64,000 nucleotides of DNA, taken from positions 25,415 through 89,414 of the IMG/VR virus record IMGVR_UViG_3300012936_000004. The stretch is one strand, 5' to 3'. The position numbers were made by a program, and so were the translations under genes. Each line of letters starts with the position of its first letter. Positions within the stretch are counted from its first letter, which is position 1. Shown piece after piece: positions 12,883 through 22,489 of the stretch. The notes below the pieces were generated by a model. The model ran no database searches, was not told where the DNA came from, and worked only from the letters and a program-made list of their open reading frames with translations. The stretch comes from a virus.

Positions 12883-15378
12883 TTAGATAATATTTAAGAT
12901 TTCTAAATTTATAGCCCAGTTAACGTCAGTTACAGTGTCTCCTTTTGCTGTAACTTTAAATGCTCCGGCAAATACACTTGCTGTTACATTCCATCCATCG
13001 TATTCTAATACAAATTTACTATTATTTGGAGGATCACTTTCGAGTGGACTAACAGTTTGTCCTGTATCTACACGCCATAATTTATAATCATATTCAACAA
13101 TATCTCCTGCATTATATGTAGTTCCGGCGTTCCATAAATCGTAACTGGACTCTTGTGTGCTTCGTTGATAATCAGTTCTAACTGTTGGTTCTACTAAACT
13201 AATAGTACCGCTTACATTTTGTACTGTACCTTCAATTTTAAAAGTTCTAACTTGGTTTGTTGAAGGACTTTTGCCAATTGCTTTAACAGTAAAAAACCAT
13301 GCTTCGTTTGTTGCTGGTTGAGGCATAACACCATCAAATGTTATATCTGTAGTAGAGCTTGCTGTAGTTGTACTAGCTGTTGTTTTATATAATCCACTAT
13401 CTGATATTTCAATTGTGTTGTTACCTGAATCAGTAACACTTAATGTTCCTGCGCCTTTTAATGTTTTAAACTGAAAATTATTAACATTTCTACCAGCAAA
13501 TACTTCTACTTCGCCGCCAACATTTGTAGCCGTAAGATTCTCAGATATTTGAATTTCATTTGCATTTTGTGTAACAGTAATTCCAGTACTTGCAGTAATT
13601 GAACGTAATTCACTTTCATTTGTTGTTACATTATTTTGTTTGAATACTTCAGCACCAGTTCCAATATTTGCTAAATCAGCGGCTCCTCCCGATCCACCTC
13701 CCGAACCTGTTCCGATGTTTAGCCATTGATTAACATCTCCAAAGTATGCTTCTACTTTATGTGTATCTGTATTATAGCGTATTCTACCTGCTTCGTTTGG
13801 ACTACGTTCTAATGTATCTCCAACTGGTAATTTAATACTTCCTGTGCCTGGAATTACAGTGTTATTTTCTAATCCAATAACTGTATTACCACCAAGTCCT
13901 TGATTATTAAATGCAAATACTTGATTTGTAGTACCATATATTCCACGTGTAATTACACTATCGCCATTTTTAACAACATAGCCATCCGATGTTAAGTTAT
14001 TAAGATTTTCTAAGAAAGTAGTAAATATCCGACTCATTAGTTGGAAATCAGACATTGTTCCTGTAGTGCCATTATTTTTTACATAACTTGTTAATTGATC
14101 ACTTCTGACTATAATATCACCTGGGCTAGTTGTTAATGCAAGCATACCCGATTCACTACCAACAATATGAACACTACTAGCAGATCCACTTGATGTATTA
14201 TTATAAACAATTGTTGTTGTTCCTGATGTAGTACTGCCTCCGCTACCAGTAGCAAATGTACTAAATCCTCCTGCATTGTAACCTGGATTATTTGCTTCAT
14301 CAACTGGTGTCGATCCAGCACTTGTTTGTGTATCTCTTTGTTCGTATACTTCTCTATAACCTTTAATATTACCACAGTAATCAAATACAGGTACTTGATT
14401 GCTTACTGTTGGTAAAGGATCATCTTCTCTTTTTAGAATATCTAAGAGTTCATCATCAAATAATAATTCAAAGATATTATCGTATTCTTCTATCTCTCCC
14501 GTCTCAGGGTCAGTATACTGAACTGGATAACCTGCTAGATTATCATACAATCCTTTCATACTATTAGCAAGTCCTGCATTACCTGCAACGTTTCCACTAC
14601 CCGGATTGTGCATTACACCAACACGACCTGTGTTGTCATATGTACCCGATACATTTTGAGTAAAGTTACTACCGCCTAAGTCATGTGCGCCTGAGATATT
14701 ATTTTCAAATGCAATTAAACTTGAGACTTCATTACGTAATGACTCTGCTTGTGAAACTAAACTTGCAATTTCATTTAATGGTAATGAACCTGCAATAACA
14801 TCATCAATTCTGTTAGCAATAGATCCTAAAAATCCGCCAACAAATGCATTTGGATTGAAACTTGCACCGCATAAACTATAATTAATATCAGGTGCTAGTT
14901 GACCCATATTGTTCATGATTGCTTGACCTGGGCCTAAAAAACTACCAAAACTTCTTTCAAGCATATTTGGAATAGCAACTGGATCAATTGGTTTTGCACA
15001 AAAGTTTAGTAGACTTGCTACTTGTTGTGCTTCTGCTAAAATTGTATTAGCACGACCTAATACTGCATCTAGTTTTGTATGATCCATAAATGCATTTAAT
15101 GAATCACCTGCTTGCGTAATAGCATCTAAAAGTTCTTGTTGAATATTAGGTAACTGTAGTAGTCCATCTATACTACAACGTAAGTTAAGTTGTAAGTTTG
15201 GAAGTTTAACACCGTTACCACTAAGTATACCACACATAATTTCACGCATAGTAAAACTATACTCAGCCATACCGACAATTCTACCGGCTTCACTACCTAG
15301 TGTTCCACTTAGGTGATGTTTGGCGTCCAAATACTCATTGACATTTTGCAGTCCTGATTTGAAATCTGTATAACTCAT
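12883..15378 (-). CDS. large virion protein, baseplate/fibre type
   Basis: 831 aa. Residues 1 to about 270 are helical, with conserved-looking Cys and Asn-Pro turns. The rest is low-charge, rich in Gly, Ser, Thr and Asn, with repeated strand patterns typical of phage fibres, including RIRYNTDTHKVEAYFGDVNQWLNIG (about 545-570), a common fibre motif. The C-terminal 200 residues look like stacked beta domains. It overlaps the PAAR gene by 4 bases, so it is probably a baseplate or tail-fibre component made with the spike tip. Confidence 0.65.
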   Translation of the reverse strand: MSYTDFKSGLQNVNEYLDAKHHLSGTLGSEAGRIVGMAEYSFTMREIMCGILSGNGVKLPNLQLNLRCSIDGLLQLPNIQQELLDAITQAGDSLNAFMDHTKLDAVLGRANTILAEAQQVASLLNFCAKPIDPVAIPNMLERSFGSFLGPGQAIMNNMGQLAPDINYSLCGASFNPNAFVGGFLGSIANRIDDVIAGSLPLNEIASLVSQAESLRNEVSSLIAFENNISGAHDLGGSNFTQNVSGTYDNTGRVGVMHNPGSGNVAGNAGLANSMKGLYDNLAGYPVQYTDPETGEIEEYDNIFELLFDDELLDILKREDDPLPTVSNQVPVFDYCGNIKGYREVYEQRDTQTSAGSTPVDEANNPGYNAGGFSTFATGSGGSTTSGTTTIVYNNTSSGSASSVHIVGSESGMLALTTSPGDIIVRSDQLTSYVKNNGTTGTMSDFQLMSRIFTTFLENLNNLTSDGYVVKNGDSVITRGIYGTTNQVFAFNNQGLGGNTVIGLENNTVIPGTGSIKLPVGDTLERSPNEAGRIRYNTDTHKVEAYFGDVNQWLNIGTGSGGGSGGAADLANIGTGAEVFKQNNVTTNESELRSITASTGITVTQNANEIQISENLTATNVGGEVEVFAGRNVNNFQFKTLKGAGTLSVTDSGNNTIEISDSGLYKTTASTTTASSTTDITFDGVMPQPATNEAWFFTVKAIGKSPSTNQVRTFKIEGTVQNVSGTISLVEPTVRTDYQRSTQESSYDLWNAGTTYNAGDIVEYDYKLWRVDTGQTVSPLESDPPNNSKFVLEYDGWNVTASVFAGAFKVTAKGDTVTDVNWAINLEILNII

Positions 15379-15680
15379 ATTCCGTTTCCTGCACGAACAT
15401 TCGGGCTGGCTGTTGCCGCTTTAGGATTACAATGTGGTCCACCTGGTATCGGACATAATCTATCCGGTTTAGCTGGATCACGTAAAAGTATTACAGGAGT
15501 ACTTTCAGCATGTACTTTTCCTGGTGTAATACTTGCAATTAAACCTCCATTGCCGTGACTATTAGGATCATTGTTTATACTAATCCACCGATAGTTCACA
15601 CGTACACTTCTACTACGAGCAATAGTACTTGCGCTACAATCTCTTTTGTCTTGATCTCTATGAACAGGTCTGTGTGCCAT
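15375..15680 (-). CDS. PAAR-like tail spike tip protein
   Basis: 101 aa. PAAR-type pattern: DPNSHGNGG, ASITPGKVHAESTPVILL, and PIPGGPHCNPKAATASPNVRAGNG, with His and Cys that can bind a metal ion. Such proteins cap the central spike and pierce the outer membrane (T4 gp5.4 is an example). A late box lies 5 nt before the ATG. It heads the unit with the large structural gene. Confidence 0.8.
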   Translation of the reverse strand: MAHRPVHRDQDKRDCSASTIARSRSVRVNYRWISINNDPNSHGNGGLIASITPGKVHAESTPVILLRDPAKPDRLCPIPGGPHCNPKAATASPNVRAGNGI

Positions 15681-15685
15681 ACTAC

Positions 15686-15691
15686 TATTTA
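15686..15691 (-). promoter_or_regulatory. late promoter box, 5 nt from ATG
   Basis: TAAATA-GTAGT-ATG on the minus strand, in front of the PAAR gene. Confidence 0.7.
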
Positions 15692-15698
15692 TTAGTAG

Positions 15699-15998
15699 TT
15701 AAATTGCAATTCCTGTAGTTTCTTTCATATAACCTTCAGCAATACCTTTGTGTGGTTTACTAATTGCTACTACTTGTTGTTTACCAATTATTACAGGATC
15801 ACTACTACTCGTATCAATGCTCATTAACCATGGAATAAGCATTGCTTTACCATCAGTTGGATTAAGTGTTAGCACTGTTGGCTTAATTACTTTTAGTTCA
15901 TCTCCCGTATCGGCATCAAAACGTGCAACTATTTCTTCACCTGTGCTAAGTTTAACTGTTATTACATCGCTTTTTTTAAAGTTTGAAATCACCAACAT
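15699..15998 (-). CDS. Sm/Hfq-fold-like small protein
   Basis: 99 aa. The first half (DVITVKLSTGEEIVARFDAD...VIKPTVL) reads as the bent five-strand sheet of Sm-like proteins. The second half includes MLIPWLMSID and ends ETTGIAI, as in a small protein common to T4-like marine phages. Possibly RNA-binding; this is inference. It overlaps grx by 23 bases. Confidence 0.55.
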   Translation of the reverse strand: MLVISNFKKSDVITVKLSTGEEIVARFDADTGDELKVIKPTVLTLNPTDGKAMLIPWLMSIDTSSSDPVIIGKQQVVAISKPHKGIAEGYMKETTGIAI

Positions 15999-16254
15999 CT
16001 AAATTTATATCTCCAATAAGTTCACGTACGGTATCTGGTTGCATTCTACTCAACGCCATACCGCCGCCTTCTACTAATAATTTGCCTTTATGATAGATTT
16101 GAGGCATAGTTCTATGTCCTTCTTTTATTAAAAACTCACGAGCTTCTTCGTTCTCTGCAATATTAATTGTTTCAAACTCGAAGCCGTGCTTTTTTAAATA
16201 CTGCTTTGCAACATCACAGTAAGGACAAAATGGTTTAGTATATACTGTAATCAC
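15976..16254 (-). CDS. grx: glutaredoxin
   Basis: 92 aa thioredoxin fold with a CPYC active site at residues 10-13 and the TMPQIYHKGKLLVEGGG cis-Pro/glutathione region. It supplies electrons to ribonucleotide reductase. It overlaps nrdB by 4 bases, so the reductase and its reductant are coupled. Confidence 0.92.
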   Translation of the reverse strand: MITVYTKPFCPYCDVAKQYLKKHGFEFETINIAENEEAREFLIKEGHRTMPQIYHKGKLLVEGGGMALSRMQPDTVRELIGDINLDVGDFKL

Positions 16255-17381
16255 AAAGCAAACCCTTTAAAGGTATCTTTGCTTACATCTTGTTTCGTAC
16301 CACCGTTAATATAACTTGTAATTTCTGTTTCTTGTGGTGCTACTTGTACATCACTTCCTGCAATCCATTTTTGTGTCCAAGGTAACGGATTAGTTGTTAC
16401 GTTATAAACTTTAGGAAGCCCTGCATTATTCATTCTCTTCATTGCAATATGCTCAATATATTCACTGAGTAGATCTCTATTAAGACCTAACATACTACCA
16501 TCTTTAAACAAATAGTCTGCCCATGCTTTTTCTTGGTCTACTGCATCTGTAAACATTTTAATAGATTCTTCTTCAGTTTCTTTTGCAATTTCTGCAAATA
16601 CTGGATCATCTTTTTTAAGTGTTTTAAGAAGTAACTGTGTACTACCTAAATGTAAGTTTTCATCACGTGCAATAAACTTAATAATTTTGGCATTACCTTC
16701 CATCTTTTTAAGTTCTGCAAATGCCCATGAGCAAGCAAAACTTACATAAAAACGAACGCCTTCTAGTATGTTCACACTCATAATAGCAAGCCATAATTTC
16801 TTTTTAAGTTCACGTAAATCAACTACAACTTTTTTACCATTAACTGTATGTGTGCCTTCACCTAATAAATTGTAATACATTGCACCTTCGATAAGATCAT
16901 CATAATACTTGGAAATGTCTCCTGCACAATCAACAATTTCTGGAATATCCATTAGTTCATCAAAAATAATACTTGGATTATTATATACATTACGAATAAT
17001 ATGTGTATATGAACGACTGTGAATTGTTTCACTAAAAGTCCAAGTAATAATCCAGTTTTCTAATTCTGGTAAACTTACAATGCTTCCAAAACTTTCTGCT
17101 GGCGCACGACCTTGCACACTATCAAGCAAAATTTGTCTTTTCAAATTACTTGTAAAAATATGCTTTTCGTGTTCTGTTAAATTTTTAAAGTCTTTACCAT
17201 CACGGTATGTGTCAACTTCTTCTGGTCTCCAGAAGAATCCTAATTGTTTGTCTGTAAATTTATCAAAACTAGGATACTTCATTGTATCATAGCGTTGAAT
17301 TGTAACGCCTCCAGACGGATCTAGGAACGCTAAATTTTCTACATGATTACTTTTGTTTGTTACATCAAATACTGAACTCAT
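16251..17381 (-). CDS. nrdB: ribonucleotide reductase class Ia beta subunit
   Basis: 376 aa, the length of E. coli NrdB. Di-iron and radical residues are visible: D87, E118, H121 and the radical Tyr125 in SETIHSRSYTH, with later Glu/His ligands in the SFACSWAFAELKKMEG and ARDENLHLG regions. It generates the tyrosyl radical used by NrdA. Between nrdA and grx in one operon. Confidence 0.95.
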   Translation of the reverse strand: MSSVFDVTNKSNHVENLAFLDPSGGVTIQRYDTMKYPSFDKFTDKQLGFFWRPEEVDTYRDGKDFKNLTEHEKHIFTSNLKRQILLDSVQGRAPAESFGSIVSLPELENWIITWTFSETIHSRSYTHIIRNVYNNPSIIFDELMDIPEIVDCAGDISKYYDDLIEGAMYYNLLGEGTHTVNGKKVVVDLRELKKKLWLAIMSVNILEGVRFYVSFACSWAFAELKKMEGNAKIIKFIARDENLHLGSTQLLLKTLKKDDPVFAEIAKETEEESIKMFTDAVDQEKAWADYLFKDGSMLGLNRDLLSEYIEHIAMKRMNNAGLPKVYNVTTNPLPWTQKWIAGSDVQVAPQETEITSYINGGTKQDVSKDTFKGFAL

Positions 17382-17390
17382 TTTCTTTCC

Positions 17391-19697
17391 TTATATTACA
17401 CAACTTTCGCAGGCTTCTTCTTCTTCGATAATAATATCGCTGTTCTCTATATTAGTAGATTCTTCTAGTTTGTCAATATCTATTTCACCTGCGCCATCAA
17501 ATGTATTGAAATAGTACAATTGCTTACCACCATACTTATAGAACATCATTAAGTGTTGTAACATTGTACTCATTGGAATCTTTTCATCTTCATAAAATGT
17601 TGGATTATAACTTGTGTTTACGCTGATGCCTTGGTCAATATACTTTTGTAGTACTGCCATAATTTTTAGATAACCTTCAGGACTTGATTGATCCCAAAGC
17701 AATTCATACTTGTTTTTCAAATGATGGATACCGGGTACAACTTGTTTTAGAACACCATGTTTACTTTGTTTAACACTTACTAAACTACGTGGCGGCTCAA
17801 TGCCGTTTGTAGCATTACTAATTTGTGCTGATGTTTCAGCTGGCATTAGTGCCATTAGTGTACTGTTACGGATGCCTGTTTCTTGCAACATGCTACGTAA
17901 ACTATTCCAATCCATGCGTTCTACATGTGGTACTAGTTCGTCTACATCTTGCTTGTAGGTGTCTATTGGTAGTAAACCATTATGATATTTTGTTTGATCA
18001 CTCCATAAGCAAGCACCTTGCTCTTGTGCAATTTCTGCACTTGCTTTAATAAGATAATAACTCCATGCTTCAGCATATTCGTCGATCATTTCTAAATTTG
18101 GATCACTGTATGTCATCCCATTTTTAGCCATCCAATATGCTAGATTAATAATTCCAACACCTAGTGGACGTCTACCCATTGTTGCCATTTGTGCGGCAAT
18201 TACAGGATAATCTTGGTATGTTAATAATGCATCAAGTCCACGTACTGCTAATTTGCAAATCTTTTCAAAGTCTTGTGGCTTTTTAACATTACCCCAATTA
18301 ATAGCACTTAATGTACATAATGCAATCTCTCCACTTTCATCATTAAAATCATTTAATGGCTTTGTGGGTAGATTAATCTCGCAACATAAGTTACTCATAC
18401 GTACAGGTGCTACGTTTTCATTAAAACTACTATGACTGTTAGCATTGTCTACATTCATTAGATAAATGCGTCCAGTGTCTTTACGTTCACCCATAAAATG
18501 ACTGAACAATTCAATAGCACTAATTGTTTTTTTACGTAGTCTTGTGTTACGTTCTGCACGTTCGTATAGTTCTTTAAATTCGTCTTGGTCTGCAAAGAAC
18601 GCTTCATACAAGCCTGGTACATCACTAGGCGAAAATAATGTAATGTCTCCACCAGAAATCAATCTTTCGTACATTAACTTATTAAATTGTACACCATAGT
18701 CCATATGACGTACACGGTTATCTTCTACACCTTTGTTGTTTTTTAGTACCAACAAGTCTTCAACTTCGTAATGCCAAATTGGATAGTAAAGTGTTGCCGC
18801 ACCATTACGTACACCACCTTGACTACAGCTACGTGTTGCCGCTTGAAACATTTTATAGAATGGAATAACACCTGTATGATATGCATCGCCTTTACGAATC
18901 GGCGAACCAATAGCACGAACACTTCCTGCACCAATACCAATTCCTGCTTTTTGACTTACATATTTTACAATACTGCTAGTAGTAGCATTAATGCTATCAA
19001 GACTATCACCAGTCTCAATAAGAACACAACTACTAAACTGACGCTGAGGAGTACGAACTCCGGCCATAACAGGAGTAGGCAAACTAATATCAAAGTTACT
19101 AACAGCATCATAATAATCCTTAATCCATCGCATACGTGTTTCTTTTGGATAACTGTTAAACAATGTTGCCGCAATTAACATATATGCTACTTGTGGTGTT
19201 TCTTTAATTATACCTGTGACACGATTTTGTACAAGATACTTACCACGCCATTGCTCCATAGCCGCATAGGTAAAATTTTCATCTCTATCATGTTTGATGT
19301 AATCATTCATTTCGTTGATTTCATCGTCATTAAATTGATCTAGTAAGTCTTGTGTATAAAATCCTTCGTCAATATTTTTTACAATAATATCTTTAAGATG
19401 GGGAGGTTCGAATTGTCCGTATACCATTTTACGTAGATGATATACAATAAGACGACCTGCTACCCATTGGTAGTTTGGTGTATCTTCATCAATAAGTTCA
19501 CTTGCACTTTTAATAAGAGTTTCTTGAATATCTTCACTAGTAATACCGTTATAGAAATGTAAGTTACTTTTCATTTCAACCTGACTCGGACTAACTCCGT
19601 TAATACCTTCACATGCATAAAATACAACTTTGTGAATTTTATCCAGGTCGATTCCTTCTTTATTTCCATTACGTTTAGTTACTAGAATATTGCTCAT
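17391..19697 (-). CDS. nrdA: ribonucleotide reductase class Ia alpha subunit
   Basis: 768 aa. An N-terminal ATP-cone (about 1-90) is kept, so allosteric dATP control is possible. The catalytic barrel includes SNLCCEINLPTKPL with the thiyl Cys, and the C-terminal tail ends CESCVI, carrying the shuttle cysteines. It reduces ribonucleoside diphosphates to dNDPs. First gene of nrdA-nrdB-grx. Confidence 0.95.
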   Translation of the reverse strand: MSNILVTKRNGNKEGIDLDKIHKVVFYACEGINGVSPSQVEMKSNLHFYNGITSEDIQETLIKSASELIDEDTPNYQWVAGRLIVYHLRKMVYGQFEPPHLKDIIVKNIDEGFYTQDLLDQFNDDEINEMNDYIKHDRDENFTYAAMEQWRGKYLVQNRVTGIIKETPQVAYMLIAATLFNSYPKETRMRWIKDYYDAVSNFDISLPTPVMAGVRTPQRQFSSCVLIETGDSLDSINATTSSIVKYVSQKAGIGIGAGSVRAIGSPIRKGDAYHTGVIPFYKMFQAATRSCSQGGVRNGAATLYYPIWHYEVEDLLVLKNNKGVEDNRVRHMDYGVQFNKLMYERLISGGDITLFSPSDVPGLYEAFFADQDEFKELYERAERNTRLRKKTISAIELFSHFMGERKDTGRIYLMNVDNANSHSSFNENVAPVRMSNLCCEINLPTKPLNDFNDESGEIALCTLSAINWGNVKKPQDFEKICKLAVRGLDALLTYQDYPVIAAQMATMGRRPLGVGIINLAYWMAKNGMTYSDPNLEMIDEYAEAWSYYLIKASAEIAQEQGACLWSDQTKYHNGLLPIDTYKQDVDELVPHVERMDWNSLRSMLQETGIRNSTLMALMPAETSAQISNATNGIEPPRSLVSVKQSKHGVLKQVVPGIHHLKNKYELLWDQSSPEGYLKIMAVLQKYIDQGISVNTSYNPTFYEDEKIPMSTMLQHLMMFYKYGGKQLYYFNTFDGAGEIDIDKLEESTNIENSDIIIEEEEACESCVI

Positions 19698-19713
19698 GTG
19701 TCTCTGTCCTTTA

Positions 19714-20169
19714 TTACTGTTTGATTATATTTTTTACTTCGTCACTGTTTTCAACAATGCACGTGCCATCGGTTGGTAATGTACTTATAACATCACGCTC
19801 GTAGTTAAGCAAGTACTTATCATCGATTAATGCACATAATCTTTGTAGGCTATGCTCCCTACAAGTTATGTACAGTAGTTCATTTTTTATATTTGGATTA
19901 GCATAGTATATCGTGTAACTCATTCCTAATGCCAAACTGTTTTCACAAAAATCTCCTTGATGTAGCATTTCCCAAGGGGTAGGCCATTGAGAAGAATTAA
20001 CTGGATCAATGGCAATGCGAATCAAAGGAGCGGTTTGCCACCATTTAATTACTGTATCACATACATCGATTATATTGTTCGTATCGAGGCTTTTACGGAA
20101 ATCTCTCCACATACTTAAACGTTTGCTAGGAGATTCAAACCACGCCCCGTGGTTTAGTTGCTGTTCCAA
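19714..20169 (-). CDS. conserved marine-phage protein, 151 aa
   Basis: Trp-rich, with WPTPWEMLHQGDFCENSLALGMSYT in the middle. I recall this pattern in hypothetical proteins of marine T4-like phages but know no function. It precedes nrdA by 16 bases and overlaps the fibre-like gene upstream by 16 bases. Confidence 0.55.
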   Translation of the reverse strand: MEQQLNHGAWFESPSKRLSMWRDFRKSLDTNNIIDVCDTVIKWWQTAPLIRIAIDPVNSSQWPTPWEMLHQGDFCENSLALGMSYTIYYANPNIKNELLYITCREHSLQRLCALIDDKYLLNYERDVISTLPTDGTCIVENSDEVKNIIKQ

Positions 20170-20822
20170 AGTTTATATGTATACTTAAATTTACTAATTA
20201 AATTATCATTGTCTGTATAAAGAAGTTTCAATCTACCTGCTGTTTGAATATCAACACTAAACACAATATCAATTGTGCCAGTTTCTGTATAGTTATCGTC
20301 AATTGTCGTAGTTGAATTTACTGTATCTGTACCAAATCTTAGTTGCCCAATACGTACACCATTTGTACTGCTTAGTGTATAATCTAAAATAACTACATCT
20401 GATTCTGTTGTATCAATACTAAAACCTGTTTCTGCTAAGTTACCATTTGCTGGTAATGATAATGAAGGAACAACTGAAGAAAATCTATCAATTTCAATTT
20501 CTGAATTGTATTTGGCAGTAATAGCTGTACCATTAGCTGGTGCTGTTGCAAATGTAAGTCCTGTTCCTGATATAGTATAATCGCCTGTGTTAACTTGATT
20601 ACCATCTACTAACACTGCAATAATATTATTAGGATTACTTAGTGCAATAGGAACAAAAAACTCAATAACATTTCCATCACCTGTACCAATATCAACAATT
20701 GTATTACCAATGAATAGCCTATGCTGATCTGTAGCATATCCTAGTTCACCTGAATCTAATAAAGGTAAATCTGTAAAGTCACCTTGTCTAATTTGAATTT
20801 TACTAATACGTGTATCTGCCAT
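20154..20822 (-). CDS. fibre-like virion protein, 222 aa
   Basis: The N-terminus KIQIRQGDFTDLPLLDSGELGYATDQHRLFIG is a common phage fibre adaptor pattern. The remainder is Thr/Asn/Ser-rich beta structure, including an Ig-like stretch (VNTGDYTISGTGLTFATAPA). Late box ATAAATA at 20842 with a GAGGAAAA ribosome binding site. Probably a tail-tip or decoration protein. Confidence 0.6.
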   Translation of the reverse strand: MADTRISKIQIRQGDFTDLPLLDSGELGYATDQHRLFIGNTIVDIGTGDGNVIEFFVPIALSNPNNIIAVLVDGNQVNTGDYTISGTGLTFATAPANGTAITAKYNSEIEIDRFSSVVPSLSLPANGNLAETGFSIDTTESDVVILDYTLSSTNGVRIGQLRFGTDTVNSTTTIDDNYTETGTIDIVFSVDIQTAGRLKLLYTDNDNLISKFKYTYKLWNSN

Positions 20823-20841
20823 TTTATTTTCCTCTATAACA

Positions 20842-20848
20842 TATTTAT
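20842..20848 (-). promoter_or_regulatory. late promoter box, leadered
   Basis: ATAAATA on the minus strand, about 20 nt before the fibre-like gene, which has its own Shine-Dalgarno sequence. Confidence 0.6.
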
Positions 20849-21519
20849 GCTATATTATAGAACTCCTCAACTCTTTTAGCCCACTTACTTTCCCATTCTT
20901 TAAACTCGTCTGGGCCAACTTCAAACAGTTGCCAATTGCATTCACGACTACACATAAAAATAGCAATGTTTTCTATTTTAGTTTCATATAGTTCGTTATG
21001 TGCTAATCCATAAGCGGCACCTTGCATAAAGTAATCATCAATCCATTCACGTTTCTTAGGCTTGTTGGTTTGTTTGAAGTCCATTATAGTAGGCTTACCT
21101 TTGTATACACCAACTAAGTCAGTTGTACCAGCATATAATCCAGGATAGCATAAGTTTACTTCGCTACCCCACACTTCTTGTAAATGCGGCTCTACATGCT
21201 TTTTAACAGTTTCTGCCATCATTTCTGCTTGTAGTATACGATCTCCTGTATAGTCTTCATTCTTTACCCAACTTTCTAATATGTTGTGCATAATGGTTCC
21301 GACATTAGCGGCTTCTGTAACTATTTTTTGAGCTTGTTTTTCACCAACTCTTTTTTTCCAGTTAGCAAGTGCTTCTCTTTTTTCTCTTGGTTTTGTTTTA
21401 TCCAATATAGTTGTAACACTAGGTACTGGCTCGCCAAAAGGATTTTCATACAAACGTTTACCGTTTACGCTTTTACGCTTGAATTCTTCATACTTGTAGG
21501 GTGAATTTATCTTTAACAT
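20845..21519 (-). CDS. PD-(D/E)XK exonuclease (Cas4/RecB-like)
   Basis: 224 aa. PSVTTILDKTKP near the start, VGTIMHNILESW (helix with conserved His), then GTTDLVGVYKGKPTIMDFKQT with the catalytic Asp and Asp-x-Lys, followed by a Gln-Tyr motif helix (DDYFMQGAAYGLAHNE). This matches the exonuclease of marine T4-like phages, thought to act in host DNA breakdown or recombination. The -10 box of its early promoter ends 6 nt from the ATG, so the message is probably leaderless. Confidence 0.75.
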   Translation of the reverse strand: MLKINSPYKYEEFKRKSVNGKRLYENPFGEPVPSVTTILDKTKPREKREALANWKKRVGEKQAQKIVTEAANVGTIMHNILESWVKNEDYTGDRILQAEMMAETVKKHVEPHLQEVWGSEVNLCYPGLYAGTTDLVGVYKGKPTIMDFKQTNKPKKREWIDDYFMQGAAYGLAHNELYETKIENIAIFMCSRECNWQLFEVGPDEFKEWESKWAKRVEEFYNIA

Positions 21520-21525
21520 TATATG

Positions 21526-21554
21526 AATATAACGTAGAAAGTATTATTTGTCAA
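21526..21554 (-). promoter_or_regulatory. early sigma70 promoter, leaderless geometry
   Basis: TTGACA, 17 nt, TATATT, then 6 nt to the exonuclease ATG, minus strand. Confidence 0.7.
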
Positions 21555-22171
21555 TAACTAATAATCCAACTAAATGTTTTATTTGTGTTAGTATTAATTT
21601 GTTGATCGACACTGTATCCGAGATTTTCAAAGTACTTGACCACTTGTTGCATTTGATCAGTTTTAGCACGATCATTTGTTGTTCCGTCCCATACTGTATA
21701 AAAACTAACACTGTCTGGATTTGTTGCTGTTATAGTTGTAGCTGTTAAACCTAAGTCAACGTTAGCAGTACCAGCACCAACTACCATATCCCAGGTTGTA
21801 CTTTGTGTTGTAGTATATGTAATGATTAAATGATCAGTTGTACTTTTACTTGCAACAATACCTGATAATCCTGCATCGTTGATATCTGCAATAACTGCAT
21901 TTAAGTTTGTGCCACTTGTACCTAATGTAATTGTAGCACCGTTTAAGATAAGTGTAGGTGTACCAGTAATAGTTGGATTTGCAATACTGCCATTTGCAAC
22001 AACATCTGGTGTGCTTTCCGTCATTGCTGTGCCATCATCGACAATTGTTTGATACAGACCTGAACCTGCATCAGTTAAAATTTTCTCCATGATGTGATTA
22101 ACTTCACGGAAAATTGTTAAGTCTTGTCTTGCTTTAGCACGAGCTTCAGCTCTATTAATGTAATATGTCAT
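21551..22171 (-). CDS. virion protein, 206 aa
   Basis: Helical ends (RAEARAKARQDLTIFREVNHIMEKIL; MQQVVKYFENLGYSVDQQ) flank a Thr/Gly/Asn-rich beta insertion from about residue 45 to 155. The ends resemble a small structural protein shared by marine myophages; the insertion looks like a surface domain. It overlaps the 103-aa gene by 4 bases. Confidence 0.55.
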   Translation of the reverse strand: MTYYINRAEARAKARQDLTIFREVNHIMEKILTDAGSGLYQTIVDDGTAMTESTPDVVANGSIANPTITGTPTLILNGATITLGTSGTNLNAVIADINDAGLSGIVASKSTTDHLIITYTTTQSTTWDMVVGAGTANVDLGLTATTITATNPDSVSFYTVWDGTTNDRAKTDQMQQVVKYFENLGYSVDQQINTNTNKTFSWIISY

Positions 22172-22479
22172 TTCTGAGCCTTTTTAATTTGTTTGGACGC
22201 TAATTTAGATACAGTCTGATCGTCTTTTTTATTGGGGGAACTTGGAATAGCTGTATCTAAAGTAACTTCTTGTTTGTTAGCACTACCTACACTATCTAGC
22301 TTGCCGAGTAAAGTTAATAAATTCTTCATATCAATAAGGTATCCAGATGCTTTTAACTTAGCTAAAAGAGTAGGAGTACTAATTTTAGTTAAGCCACGTG
22401 CTTTTGAACGAACAATAAGTTCTTCAATACCGTTAAGCACGTATCCTTGACCTTCGTATATGAATTCATTAATTAACAT
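22168..22479 (-). CDS. probable virion protein with capsid-targeting-like N-terminus, 103 aa
   Basis: Starts MLINEFIYEGQG. EFIYE followed by G closely matches the T4 internal-protein leader ...QEFIAE followed by A, including the I-x-E protease site. The rest is basic and helical with a Lys-rich tail. No further family call. Confidence 0.5.
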   Translation of the reverse strand: MLINEFIYEGQGYVLNGIEELIVRSKARGLTKISTPTLLAKLKASGYLIDMKNLLTLLGKLDSVGSANKQEVTLDTAIPSSPNKKDDQTVSKLASKQIKKAQK

Positions 22480-22489
22480 TAAACTTTTA